Below are positions 44,772-55,475 of a DNA stretch of 64,000 nucleotides, in pieces. Where the stretch lies: contig JAQYUZ010000045.1 of the NCBI GenBank assembly GCA_033819885.1, forward strand, positions 82,319-146,318, in the 5' to 3' direction. Position 1 is the stretch's first letter, and each line of letters starts with the position of its first letter. Source of the DNA: Microbotryomycetes sp. JL201. Its lineage: Eukaryota; Basidiomycota; Microbotryomycetes. The notes under the pieces were generated by a model. The model worked only from the letters and a program-made list of their open reading frames with translations. It did not search any database and was not told where the DNA came from. A program made the translations under genes and the position numbers.

Positions 44772-47700
44772 TTATGTGATAGTAATGGTCCAGCCAGCGT
44801 TTCCAAAGGGATCGTCCGAGTCTGTACGACCAGCCGATTTGGAGGGTTTGTCGTCCAAGCTTGCATTGACCCAGCGACCGGTCAAGTAGCCAACGCCGTC
44901 GCAAGGACGAATGATGACCAAAGGTAACGATCCATTGCCAACAACGGGCGGTGAGTTGGAAATGGAAGGCGTCTTGCTGTCAAAGAGCGACGAGCCGTTA
45001 AAAGTCTGGTCGAGCGACGACGATGCTCCGGCATTTGCCGGCAACGATGCAACCAAGGCTTCGGGACTAGCGCTTTTGACAGAGGGCGGTCGGACGGCCT
45101 GAGACATGTTTGACTGGATCAGGGAGTCTGATGACAATTTCACAGAATGTTTCGCCAGGGCTTGTTGCACCAAATCGTTCGTATTTCCGCCCGCATCCTG
45201 CAGAGTGTGCAAGGCCGGCGATTGCAAGGTTCCGTTGCCGGCTGCACTGTGTGACGCATAGCTTTCCTGCTGAAATGCTGCTTGTACGACCATTGAACAT
45301 GGAGGCAACTCAACAATCAGCCTCGCTGTTGGTTGTACGTGCACTTGCTTTGCCACAGCGTCGGCCTGCGAAAGATGAATCGTCAGTTGACAGGAAGAGA
45401 TTTGATTCCGGAAATTTTTGTGTACCAGAGACAAGATCTGACGAGAGGGTGGGACAACAAACGAGACTGGGAGTGGTCCGAGCTTGCCGAGCCATAACTC
45501 CATCGATTCAACCGCGTGCGTGTTCGGATTGGTGTAGAAGAAGTCGGTCACGCTGTGCCGGATGCCATATCAGTAGCGAACGAAGATAATGGCCAGACGC
45601 AAGTACTTACTCCACCTCTAGACAATGCGAGGCTTGGATATATTTCGGCGCCGACACCAGTATTGGAAACGGCGTCAAAGGGCGTTCGATCGAACCACTT
45701 TGCGAAGGTCGCGACTCGAACAAGCTATAGGAGAAAGAGGCTAAAAGCAGTTTGTATCAGCATCTCATCTCTCGTCAGATGCGAATACAGTCGGAAATAC
45801 GTACTAACGCCGACAATCGTCCATGTCATGTGGTCACCGACTCGCGGGACCCCGAGCGGATGATCAATACTGGGTTTTGTGAACGAAATGGCCTCTTCGT
45901 AACTGAGCACCGGTCGCATTTCAGACTCTCCGTCATCCTTCTTGGTCCGCTTGCGCGGCTTGCGCCTTGCGGCGGCCGACATCGGATTGCCATTGAAATC
46001 GAGCCCGTCCGATTTTGTGGTCAAAAAGATGCGCTTGCCGTTTGGCGTCAAGCGACTGAGAGCAACGCGCTGCATTTGTCCAACAGGTCCCGTGTGTTTG
46101 AAGATGACTTCGTCCTTGTCGATCTGGTGAATCGTGAGCGATTCGGTTTCGTAGCCCGTCAGAATGTCTGTCAAGACAATCTCCGAGCCGCACGGGACAG
46201 TTTGAGACTCGCTCGATAGCGGTCGAGAGGGCGCCGTAGACGCTTTGGGTGCGTCCTCTGGCTCGCTTACGATCCGCATCGAGAATGCGCTCCATTCGTC
46301 CAGCCTCGACAAGACTTGACCGTCTTCGACAGACATAAAGTACGTTCGCGCCGACTGGTTGCTGAGCCGACTGAGGAATGCGACTGTAGAGCTCTGCGAG
46401 ATGGTTGATTGAGTGGCGAGTCCGTTGACCATTTTTTTGCTGGGCTTTGAGATGACGTCAATGTCGGCCGACATGAAAGTTGCGACCGGCGGCAGAAGTT
46501 CTTCCTCGCCACTCGATTCTTCGTTACTCTTACTCCCCTTGCCATCCTCTGGTGCAGGATGCACTGACAGGCGCAGATTAAAGTTTTTCGCTTTACCCAT
46601 GCCGTTGATGTGCAGCTTGCGAAAGTACGCTCTATCAGCATCACTTGTAAACCTAGATTGTTCGCAGGCCGTTTGCACGTTTCTTTCAAGGTTGATGACT
46701 TCCATCTTCAGCCTTGGTCGCGGAACGCGCTGCAGCAGTGGTCCGACGATCCGAACGATAGGTGGTGGCGACAGCAGGCGTTTCTCTTTGCCATAGCACC
46801 GCTGTCCGGCTTGTGAGGTCAAACAAATTGATGTCAGCTACCTTCAGCCTACTAGGCAATTTGCGCTCGCTTACCCCAAGGATGGAGACAAAGTACCGTT
46901 GTCAAATTTCTGGGGTCACTGACTGCTACGTTGCGTGACAAAGGCGCCTCGTTGATGTCGATCGCTGCCCTCGTCGACTCGTGTCTGTCATCCCTGACCA
47001 TCTCGAGGAATGTACGTTTGCGTGGGGAAGGAGACTTTGCCTGGTTCGGGGACTCCGACGGTGGCACGCCTACTGAAGCGTCCGATAACGATGGCGCTAG
47101 GGATACAGTGTCTGTCGGTACGACGGATGGGGCTGGTCCGAGCTCGATCTGCGTGGCATTTGGCCCGAAAGTGAGAGCCGACGTCCCACTCATGGTAGTT
47201 GTGGCCGACAGTGGCGAGACAGGTGAGAGCGAAGCTTCGATTGCTTGATTCAAGGCTTGTTCTGTTGTAGGTGTCAGCACGCCTATCGTGCCGATTGGGG
47301 GGGCAAGGGTAGCCCCGCCAGCGCCCCAAGGGCTTTGGCCCTGTGACGATGACGGCAACGTCAGGAGAGGCGAGATACTCAGTGATGAGCTCGCAGGCAT
47401 CTGGTTGGACATCAAGCTGATCGTCGGAGTCGGCGCCAGCGATTGAGGCAGACCAGGTACTGCAGGAGGTCTCCATTAGCGAAGGTCACGTGAGCAGGAT
47501 CCGTTCGGCGTTTCAGCGCACTCATCACGCCGTTCGAAGCCGAGCCAATGTTCATTGGCTGGAATGCTTGAGGATACGCTGCTGCCAGAGAGAAGGCGTC
47601 TGCGCTGGACGTGTTTGCCTGTTGAGGTGTGCCAGGCGCCGCACTGCGTCAGCGAATTTCCGACGACGGGGACCAGGACTGTACGCTTGTGCGCCCGCCT

Positions 47701-47924
47701 GGCGCGTGCCGGCAAGTCATCCACTTACGATGATCGAGTCGAGTGCGCCTCTAGAAAGCAATGTCGGCGTCTGGCTTGGAGACATGCTTGACTGCGGCAA
47801 ATGTCCGATCATGGCCTCAGCGCTCGACGACGCCGGCCCAGCAAACACATCCTGAAAGATGATAGCGTCAGCTTGTCCGGACTGTTGGCTTGGAAGCTGG
47901 CAGGGCGCTCACCGGATAGCTCAT
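44772..47924 (-). CDS. CSL (CBF1/RBP-Jkappa/Su(H)/LAG-1) family transcription factor
   Basis: CSL proteins bind GTGGGAA-type DNA; fungal members (Cbf11/Cbf12 in fission yeast) act without Notch. The inferred start is a 12-nt exon (47924-47913, MSYP), then exon 47851-47729 (DVFAGPASSS...) and a third exon up to 47618. The disordered N-terminal arm precedes RNLTTVLCLHP, then after an intron CYGKEKRLLSPPPIVRIVGP, the hallmark RHR-N DNA-binding segment. Next come AKNFNLRLSVH, ADIDVISKPSKKM, the beta-trefoil with SARTYFMSVEDG, EVIFKHTGPVGQMQRVALSR, and a C-terminal exon ending GNAGWTITIT. The usual Cys before PPP is Ser here (LLSPPP). The first exon is inferred from frame and splice signals only. 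Confidence 0.88.
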
Positions 47925-48645
47925 CAGGATGCGCCCTGTTGTTTGGCCCCGCCAAATCCGCCCAGATGACGCGCGCAGTCGTCGAGCGGCTTGAGGTCTG
48001 CAGTCTTGCACGCGCACTACCTGCCCTCTTCGCAAGACAGGAGAGAGTGAGACACGTACACAGCTCTGCTTTGCTCGTCGGTCTTGCGCGTCAAAACACA
48101 ATGAGCGGCTGGGTCGCCCCTTTGCAGCGAGTCGCCGGCAGCGTTCGACCAACGACGTCATCGGCCCCTGTCCTGAAATCAAATACCGAAGGCCTACATA
48201 ATCAACGTTGACTGGTCGCTACGAGCGCAAGCATTTGAGCACCATGTCTGTTGCATGCCGAGTAAGTTGGCACTGCGCGCGACCGCGCGCGGGACGAAAT
48301 TTCGCCACCACGGCCACCAGGGAGGCGAATTCAAGACTGAAGGAGATTCGCTGAGACGCTATTGAGGTTGATCAGTTTACATCGGATCGCATCCCCTCGG
48401 TCATCATATGCATTCATTGACCTGCTTTGGGCCTGCTTGCCCAGGTGAGACAAAACGGGACGCGGTGCGACTGCCCCGGCACAACGAGCCGAATCTCACG
48501 AAGCATTGCACGGGATCTTCCAGCGAGGCTGCGCAACTTTGTAGCAAAAAAAGAAACTCCCGTTGACATTGTCCTTTCTGTACTGTTCGTTTGATAATTC
48601 GACCGTCTCTGGGCTTTCGCCTCTCGCGCGCCACTTTTCTGCAGT
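47925..48645. other. Divergent intergenic region (CSL gene / glycine-rich secreted protein)
   Basis: 721 bp between two divergent starts, the second-longest spacer. It includes a short CG-rich palindrome-like patch near 48270-48290 (gcgcgcgaccgcgcgcg). It probably contains both promoters and possibly upstream untranslated exons of the CSL gene. No coding gene was supported. Confidence 0.45.
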
Positions 48646-49883
48646 ATGACACTCGCGTCAAGAGTCGGGATGCTGGCTCTGCTGGCCAGTTCCAGCATGG
48701 CACACTCGTCAAACCCGACGGACAGCTGCTTCTTTGCGCACGCACTTCCGCCGCAAGTGTCTTGCGCCGACTCTATCCAAGGGTCCGACACGATCACGAC
48801 GTGCACCTTTCCACCCAACGGCAACGAACCTTACAGATTGAGACTCCGCAAAGGCGAGAATAACATCCAGCGTCAGTCGAAAGTTCTTTCTCGTCCAAAA
48901 TCATTTCCGTGTCTCACTGAAAGATCTTTTTTGCTGCTGCGCTCTTCTTGTTCTGCTGGATTAGGACTGTACGTTGAGCTGCATGGCGAAGCTGGCAAGG
49001 CGAATCGTTTCCACGAAGGAGGTCATGGTGCATCGTTGAATGGTACACTTGACGTTTCAAGATTCGAAGACTTGTACCTCTTTGTTGGCGCCACCGGAAC
49101 CTACGCCGTCTCTCGAGGCAGATCCACGTCGCAACGCTTGATCAAAGGCCATCGTCGCAGATACACTGAATCAGATGAAGGAGTCTTCTGGGCCAGAGGT
49201 GGAGGTTTCACAAGCCTGGGTACAGGTGTCGGCGCTGGTTTTCGAATGGCTCGTTCAGAGTGCGCGCTATCGAGCTTGTCGAGCTCGAGGGACAAAGACA
49301 GCGGGGATTGTAGGATATTAGTCGCTGCAGGAGGTGGTGGCGCAGGTCCATCATCTCCTGGTAAAAACGCGGGCGTTGCAGACCTTGGCATGACGACGTC
49401 AGCTCGAGGTCAAATGCGTCAGTCTATACTGTAGACTCTCTCGCTTGCAGCCATCACTGACGCTGGATTCGGCAGCGAGAGAAGGTGATGCAGGAGCAGG
49501 CGGCGCAGGCTTGGTCGGGGGCAGAATCCGGTGAGTCCTGCGCAGTTGCTTTACGAGTGCTTGTCTGATGCCCAATTGTCGCCTACAGACGAGGACACGG
49601 GGGCGGTGGCGGCCTTTCTTATGTAGGAGAGGGCTCTTTTGACGTGTACGACAAGCTTGAAGCCCATTCACGCGAGGCGCTTGCTGTCATCACCCTTCTT
49701 TGCGTGAGTGGAGTAGCTCGAAAGGCTCTGCTCGTCGCACTGATTCATGCGTTACGATTCCAGTCCGCCATACCAAAGCAAGAGCATGAAAAGGTTGCTC
49801 AAGGCACTCATTCACTTCAAACGGTATTTGCGCAGGCAATGGATCGCAGACTCGGTCTCAAGAGAAAGAATGCTCGGCTTTGA
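48646..49883 (+). CDS. Secreted glycine-rich protein (ALK-type glycine-rich domain)
   Basis: ATG 48646 begins a signal peptide (ASRVGMLALLASSSMAHS). The extracellular part has six or so cysteines early (DSCFFAHALPPQVSCADS, TTCTFP), then LYVELHGEAGKANRFHEGG, LYLFVGATGTYAVSRG, a RILVAAGGGGAGPSS motif and, in later exons, GDAGAGGAGLVGGRI and GHGGGGGLSYVGEGSF. 'AGGGGGxSY'-type repeats are the mark of the glycine-rich domain family best known from ALK/LTK receptors and bacterial surface proteins. The C-terminal exon (to 49883) is uncertain: a 60-nt in-frame stop-free intron candidate follows VITLLC, and retaining it would add a hydrophobic stretch. Function unknown; probably cell-surface or secreted. 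Confidence 0.7.
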
Positions 49884-49958
49884 TATGTGCTCGATGGTTA
49901 AAGGATGTGATGTATATACAGGGTGTTTTGTTGTATGAATTCTAGAACCCGATCGCTT

Positions 49959-51592
49959 CTAATGTTGCAGCTTGTGCTCAAGGAAACCGACGAGCAATCC
50001 AATATCATCTTCAATGAGAGACGGAGCCATCAGCTGCTGAACACGCTCAAAGCCTTCTCGCTGAACGAACGAGACCTACAAATGATTTTGAGACCTCCAC
50101 AAATGGCAAAACTCCACCTGAGCAAGCCCCATTGGGCCAATTGGCCACTCAGCGTAGGGCCCGGTGCCGAAGCCAACGTCTTGCAAACGTTGACGATACC
50201 GAGGAACCTGGTCCGCGTTTCGGGTGGAATGATGGCAGACAGAAAAGCGCCTCTGACACCTGCGTCCATAGAGGCGATCGTGGCGCGAGCGAGAAAGAGT
50301 GTCAACGCCGTTGCCAGGTTGGGTGCAAACGCGATAGCGATTGTAAACAACTGTGCCGGGATGTGTGTGCCAACCATGGTCAGGATGATGCCGAGTCGAC
50401 GAGCGATGGCTCCTGCCGCAAGCTGGCTCAGACCGCCGACAAGTGAGCCGACCGAGAAAGTTGTAGCGACCACGCCGATCGGAGCATTGAATCGGATGCG
50501 AAGGTAGTAGCTGATGAAAGACTGAGGCAACACGGAAGACGCAAACGCGTCGAGCGAAAAAATAAGACACAGGACGGTCAACCTCACGAGAGGCAAGGGG
50601 GGCCTGGCGATCTCGTCTGATGGAGAAAGCACAGTGTCTGCTACCGACTGCGCATGCTGCGAGGGCGATTCATCAGCAGCGCCGTTCGAGGCAAGCAGAG
50701 GACGCCGCTCGTCAGCATCTCCTTGAGACGGAGAATGTTTCAAAGAGTGCTCGAGCTCGCATGCAGCGCTCATGGCCAAAGAAAGTGCAACCTTGAGGAC
50801 AGCTGCGACAGTGTAGACGAGATAGACTGCCTGGTAAGCCTTGACGGTGTCCCGTCCTCGGTTGACGAGGAAAGTGACGAGCCATCCAGACAAGAGGGCG
50901 CCTATGCTAGCCCCAGTAAAACCCAGCACGGAATGATGCATGAGAAGGAACACTCGCGCGTTCGACTCGACGAGCTGACTGAGAATTCCAACCTCAACCG
51001 CTGAAAAGGGGCCGACCTCGTTACCGGTTGGACTGACGACTCCGACGACGGCAGCGAGTAGCAATGGAACAAAGCTGGTCGATGAATAGAAAACGAGCTG
51101 ATTGCAAGGCGTCGAGTCAGCACGAGTGGACGATGTCTGCTCGTGGATGGCCAGGACTTGCGCCACTCAGTGCCATCAAAGATGCGCCGCCTGCCAGTAC
51201 TCGACGCCTGCCGATGCCATCGGCTGTCCAACTGAGCAAGCCGAAGCACGTGTGAGACTGTTGAGCGCGGGACGAAATCAGAGCCAGCTTGTTGCTCACG
51301 TGACGAGCAGCGACAGCAGGACGTCGCCGACGAGCGTCAGAGACAGGAATGAGCCGACCTGCGTGTCGGAAAAGGACAGAGATCGCAAATGTAGCACGAG
51401 GATAGGAGCTATTGCGCCGAAGCTGTGCGTGATGCGCTTTCATGTGATGAGTACGGGCTCGGCGGCGGTGCATTGCGGCTTGACTAACGCGATCATGCGC
51501 ACAACGCGGCTTGCGTACAGCAGCAGCACATCTCTGGGGTTGCTCGACTGCTTGACGTGGACGATGCCGAGCTCTGACGCGATCGAGACCAT
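49959..51592 (-). CDS. Major facilitator superfamily transporter
   Basis: Twelve-helix-type secondary transporter of unknown substrate. ATG 51592 (MVSIASELGIVHVKQSSN). The first helices after the 5' introns read RMIAFGAIAPILVLHL and SFLSLTLVGDVLLSLLVT. The MFS cytoplasmic motif is DGIGRRRVLAGGASLMALSG. Then come LLLAAVVGVVSP, GASIGALLSGWLVTFLVNRG, YLVYTVAAVLKVALSLAMS, a central hydrophilic loop with ERRPLL, VRLTVLCLIFSLDAFASSV, SVGSLVGGLSQLAAGAIARR and TRTRFLGIVNVCKTLASAPG. Splicing of 50079-50009 gives a C-terminus LKIIYDIGLLVGFLEHKLQH with the stop at 49959-49961, which fits the family better than reading through. The start is 100 bp from the divergent NOSIP-like gene. Confidence 0.85.
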
Positions 51593-51692
51593 CGCTGGCG
51601 CATGGACCGCGCACGCGCGAAGCCAAAGTTCGGCTCGGCCGCAGCGGATCTTTTGCTACCTTCACCCGTTCGGGGGCCTCCTTCTCGAAGCC

Positions 51693-53150
51693 ATGCCGGT
51701 ACGCTCGACGAGGAATCTAATGCCCCATGCACGTCAACTAAATCTCTCGCGCCGCGCTGTCGCGTTGATGCTCTTGACCGCGCCGTGACAACCCGCAGCG
51801 CCATGCCAAGAACAACACGAACGGCTCAGTGTTCACGTACGCCGAGCGTCAAATGGCCCGTGACCAGAACGGCACGGCACGCCAACGCCTCGGCCGCGAT
51901 TCGATGAAGGTTCGTTCCGTCTAGTGCGCCGTCTGTGCTGGACCTGCTCAGCTATGCTCAAACCATCAATCCTCAATTAGGACTATACTGCCTGCTCCCT
52001 GTGCTTAGAGACGGCTCGAGATCCAAAAGCGTGTTCAGCAGGTCACGTGTTTTGCCAGGCAAGCCCGGTTTGGCCGGTATTCTGTCGACGAGACAACAAG
52101 CTTATCAGAAGAGAATTCTACAGGAGTGCATCTTGACAAATCTGCTGTCGCAAAAGAAAGACATCAAACGGCAGACTGTCTTGCTTGAACGGATGAGGGC
52201 AGAGGCTGAGAAAGAGATGGCTTTGGCCCGTGTTGCTGCCCGAGAGCGGGTGCTCAAAGAGTTTGAAACGTCTCAATCGGCTCTTGGAGGCGGCCCAAGC
52301 TCGAATGCAAGCAAGACGGCCGCAACGACCGCGGCAGGAGGGAGCACAGTCGGCAGCAAGCGCAAGTTTGAGTTTGACGAGGACGAGCTCGAGAAACGCA
52401 CGGCGGAAGCCACCGAAGAGGCTCTGAGAAAGACGACGCAAGAGATGGCAGACGCTCGCAAGGCAAAGCTGCCAAACTTTTGGCTGGCGAGTCGCACAGG
52501 CGTCTACGCATAGACATGTCCAAAAGAGCTGACTTTCAGCGGATCCACAGCCCTCTTTGACTCCGACAGCGACACCCGAAACCGTGCTCGATGTCAAACT
52601 TCAAACAATGTGCACGGCAGGCGACCCGCCACACCCACTCAGGTTTGCCTCATGCGTTCGTAAACTCGGATTCGCAGCTCTTGACTCGTTGGCTTTGCGC
52701 AGTCTCAAGTCTCTCACTCCTGTCAAGTTTACTTCAGAGTCCGACGAGCAAATCTCACGCAATGTTATCTGTCCTTGCTGTCGAAAGTCGATCACACTCA
52801 ACAGCAAACCTTTTCGTGCGTCTCGTAATACAACTGTCTGATTGCATGATCCTGACCCGATTGTCATCTGTCGCAACTTACAGTCCTCAAGCCTTGCGGT
52901 CACGTCTTGTGGTGCGCTTGCAAGAGGAGCGCTTGTCTCGTCTTGTACAAAACTGACGCAGGCATTTCTTGCCACAACCAATAGCGAAACTTGTACCGAT
53001 ACACTCGCCAGACCCGACAAAGCATGCTCCCATTGCAGTCAGAAAGTCGACGGCAAAAACGGCTTCGTGTCCCTCAAGAGAGAGGGTACAGGGTTCGCCG
53101 CCGGCGGACAAACGGAAACAAAAAAGTACAATATAGCGTTTCAGGGTTGA
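51693..53150 (+). CDS. NOSIP-type RING/U-box E3 ubiquitin ligase
   Basis: NOSIP proteins are nuclear E3 ligases with a split U-box found with spliceosomes in many eukaryotes. Exon 1 is only ATGCCG (51693-51698); exon 2 starts at 51799 and gives RHAKNNTNGSVFTYAERQMA and RQRLGRDSMK, the NOSIP N-terminus. The first half-RING is DYTACSLCLETARDPKACSA with GHVFCQ, joined through a GC-AG intron (52059-52123, donor GCAAGC) to ECILTNLLSQKKDIKRQ. A long helix is followed by KLPNFWLATDPQPSLTP (equivalent to human LPSFWIPSLTP), then SLKSLTPVKFT, VICPCCRKSITLNSKPF, a KPCGH segment and the C-terminal KREGTGFAAGG...KKYNIAFQG. All parts match the family; some 3' exon joins are inferred. Confidence 0.9.
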
Positions 53151-53304
53151 CCTGAACAAGTGCGCGCTGTGAACTGTTTGTGCATTTCAGCAAAACGAAC
53201 AAACAGCCCTTCTTGATCCGGAAAAATGAGAGACAACATGAAGACTGGATGCGGGAAAACAAAAGACGGAGCAATGAATGCTCAAAGAAGCGAATCGATC
53301 GCCA

Positions 53305-55184
53305 TCATATCTGACCCTTGAGGTCAACTTTGGCCATCGTGGACAACGCAGCCGACAATGTAGGGTGCGCCGCTTTGCAGTCGAGTACCTTGTCCTCGTC
53401 TTTGACAGACGGTCCCGATTTGAACGCACTGGCGTTGAACTGAGCTAAAAATGCGACAGCGTCTGATGCTGAGTCAAAAGCAAGCTGTGACACAAGCAGC
53501 GACATTGGTACTTGTTGATACCTGGACGCCGACAATCGCTCAGCATGTCTTGTCCACCAAAGAGTCTCTGGAAACACTCACGCTTTTGTCATTGTCACGA
53601 GCGCCGACACTCGCTCGCGTGGCACAAAGTGATCCATGATGTAAGCTCCCATCTTTGGCGCTGCCAGAAAAAGTCGAAAAAACTTTGTGTAATTGCCTTG
53701 AGAGACAGCTAATCGGACGGCGAGGGCATGAGAGACCGACTCGTCCTTTGTTTCTCGTTCGCTCAAGTTGGCAAGGGTCACGTTTAGCTCTGTTCAAGAG
53801 GAAAGCTGTATCAATCAAATATGCGCTATGGAGCAGTGACGCGACAACTGACCTGCACGGTTCCGAGAAAACAGCAGATACAAAATGCGGTAGCCTAGAA
53901 ACTCCATGACGTGTCCTGCAATTCCATGCTTGTACAATTCACGAAGCTGACCTTGACATTGGTTGAATTCGCCGAGATCGCCCTGCAACGCACGATTAGA
54001 CGGACGGCAGACCCATGAAAGCTGCCGCCAGACTTGCCTTTTCAAGAGCTATCCGGGCGTGAATCTCGTACACCATGACTGTGAAATCGTTTTTGATCCT
54101 TTGCACCTACAGTGAACGGTCAATTGATGCATTGCGCCTCTGCGCGCACAGGGCGCGACTGACTGTTAGATCCTGCCGCATGCTCTTGAACTGGTCGCAG
54201 ATGTAGCCATAATTGTTTTCCTCTCTCCACTTCTTCTTGAGAAACTCGAGCGTTTGTTTGAGGACGGGCAGCGGTCTGATAGTCGACGGGTCAGGCACCT
54301 AGGGGAGTGAGCACTTGTCAGAACCTGGATAGGTCATCTCGGGTGGGCCGAACGTGCCGACGTTAGCCGCAAGAATGGCTTTTCGAGCTTTGCGCTGGTA
54401 CCGACGATTGTATGCTTGTCCCAGTCGATGACGTTCTGCGAGCAGTGATCAGCGCGAGTCCAACTCGAACGCTCACAAGAGCTCACTGGGTCATAATGCG
54501 CGTCCGGCTCCGGAGTCGGTGTACTGTACATTGACTGTGAGAGGTGCGACGACATTGCACGCTGTGCAGGTAGGTAAGACGTTGAAGCCGCTGCATTTGC
54601 TGCTGCTGCGGCAGCTGCCGCTGCTCTGTCAGCCTCGAACCGTCTTAGTCTCTTTTCGCGACGGTCGTCTTCCTGTGCTGCGACTGCAGCCGGGGCGCCG
54701 TACGTTGCAGGTACGATTCCTGCAGCTCTGCCGGGCAAGCAAGTCTTGTCAGTTTGACCCAGCTGGAAGCAGTCTCCGAGTGCCTTCCTCACTTGCGCTT
54801 CTTTTTGCCGCTGAGGCTGAGCGCGTAAAAAGTGTTCAGCGAACGAGGCAATTTAGTGTTACTCAACAGATGCGAACGCAGTGACGAGTGCCGTAAGCGA
54901 CTGACCTCGCGAGCTTTACGGTCGCCCAGTCGATCGTCCATAGCTCCTTCTTTTCATACGCTTTGAATATCAGGTCTTTCAACTCTGCCTCGACAGCTGG
55001 CCTGTTTGCGTCGGTGCACTTTGCGAATGTCTCGTTGACGAACGCCCTACAGCCGCGGCACAGGCGCAAGGAAGCGAGCGAGTCAGCACGCGGCGAGCTG
55101 GTACCATACATTTCATCGCGACGAGTCTGTCCTAAGCTTGAAAGCTTAAGCCTACTTGAGCGCTGGCGGCCAGTTTGACGACAT
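53305..55184 (-). CDS. SAC3/GANP-domain protein, THP3/LENG8 type
   Basis: Thp3-like proteins carry a SAC3 helical/PCI-like fold and act in transcription elongation and mRNA maturation with Csn12. ATG 55184 gives MSSNWPPALK spliced to AFVNETFAKC and LWTIDWATVKLA. A middle Ala-rich region (near 54600) precedes NVIDWDKHTIVGTSAKLEKP, FLRLT, then PDPSTIRPLPVLKQTLEFLK, YICDQFKSMRQDLTVQRIKN, FTVMVYEIHARIALEKGDLG, EFNQCQGQLRELYKHGIAGH, VMEFLGYRILYLL, VRLAVSQGNYTKFFRLFLAA, PKMGAYIMDHFVPRERV and QLAFDSASDAVAFL. This is the complete order of the LENG8/THP3 family. Convergent with NOSIP-like, divergent from the second F-box gene. Confidence 0.93.
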
Positions 55185-55475
55185 GGTCCGCGCACGTAGC
55201 CCCGGCGGCTGTACGTGAGCAAGGCGGGAGGCGTGTAAGAGGTGGGCTGTGAGCAATTGGATGACAGTCTGAGCTCTGCCACCAATTCAACTCGGAGACG
55301 GTGGGCGCAAGAGTGGGTGCCGCGACGTCACTTTTTGTGTTCTTTCACCACTGACAGCAGCCCCCTTTCGCCCACCCTGGCGTCGAACGCATTCAACGCG
55401 CTCAGGCGTAGGCTCGGGAAGCGCCCAGCTGACGATGCTGTGGCTGATGCCGAGCTGCAGCGCGCGACGTTGGAG
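55185..55475. promoter_or_regulatory. Divergent promoter region (THP3-like / F-box gene 2)
   Basis: 291 bp between the two predicted starts. The F-box frame is open upstream of its first ATG, so some of this may be 5' UTR or an upstream exon. No specific sites were assigned. Confidence 0.4.
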
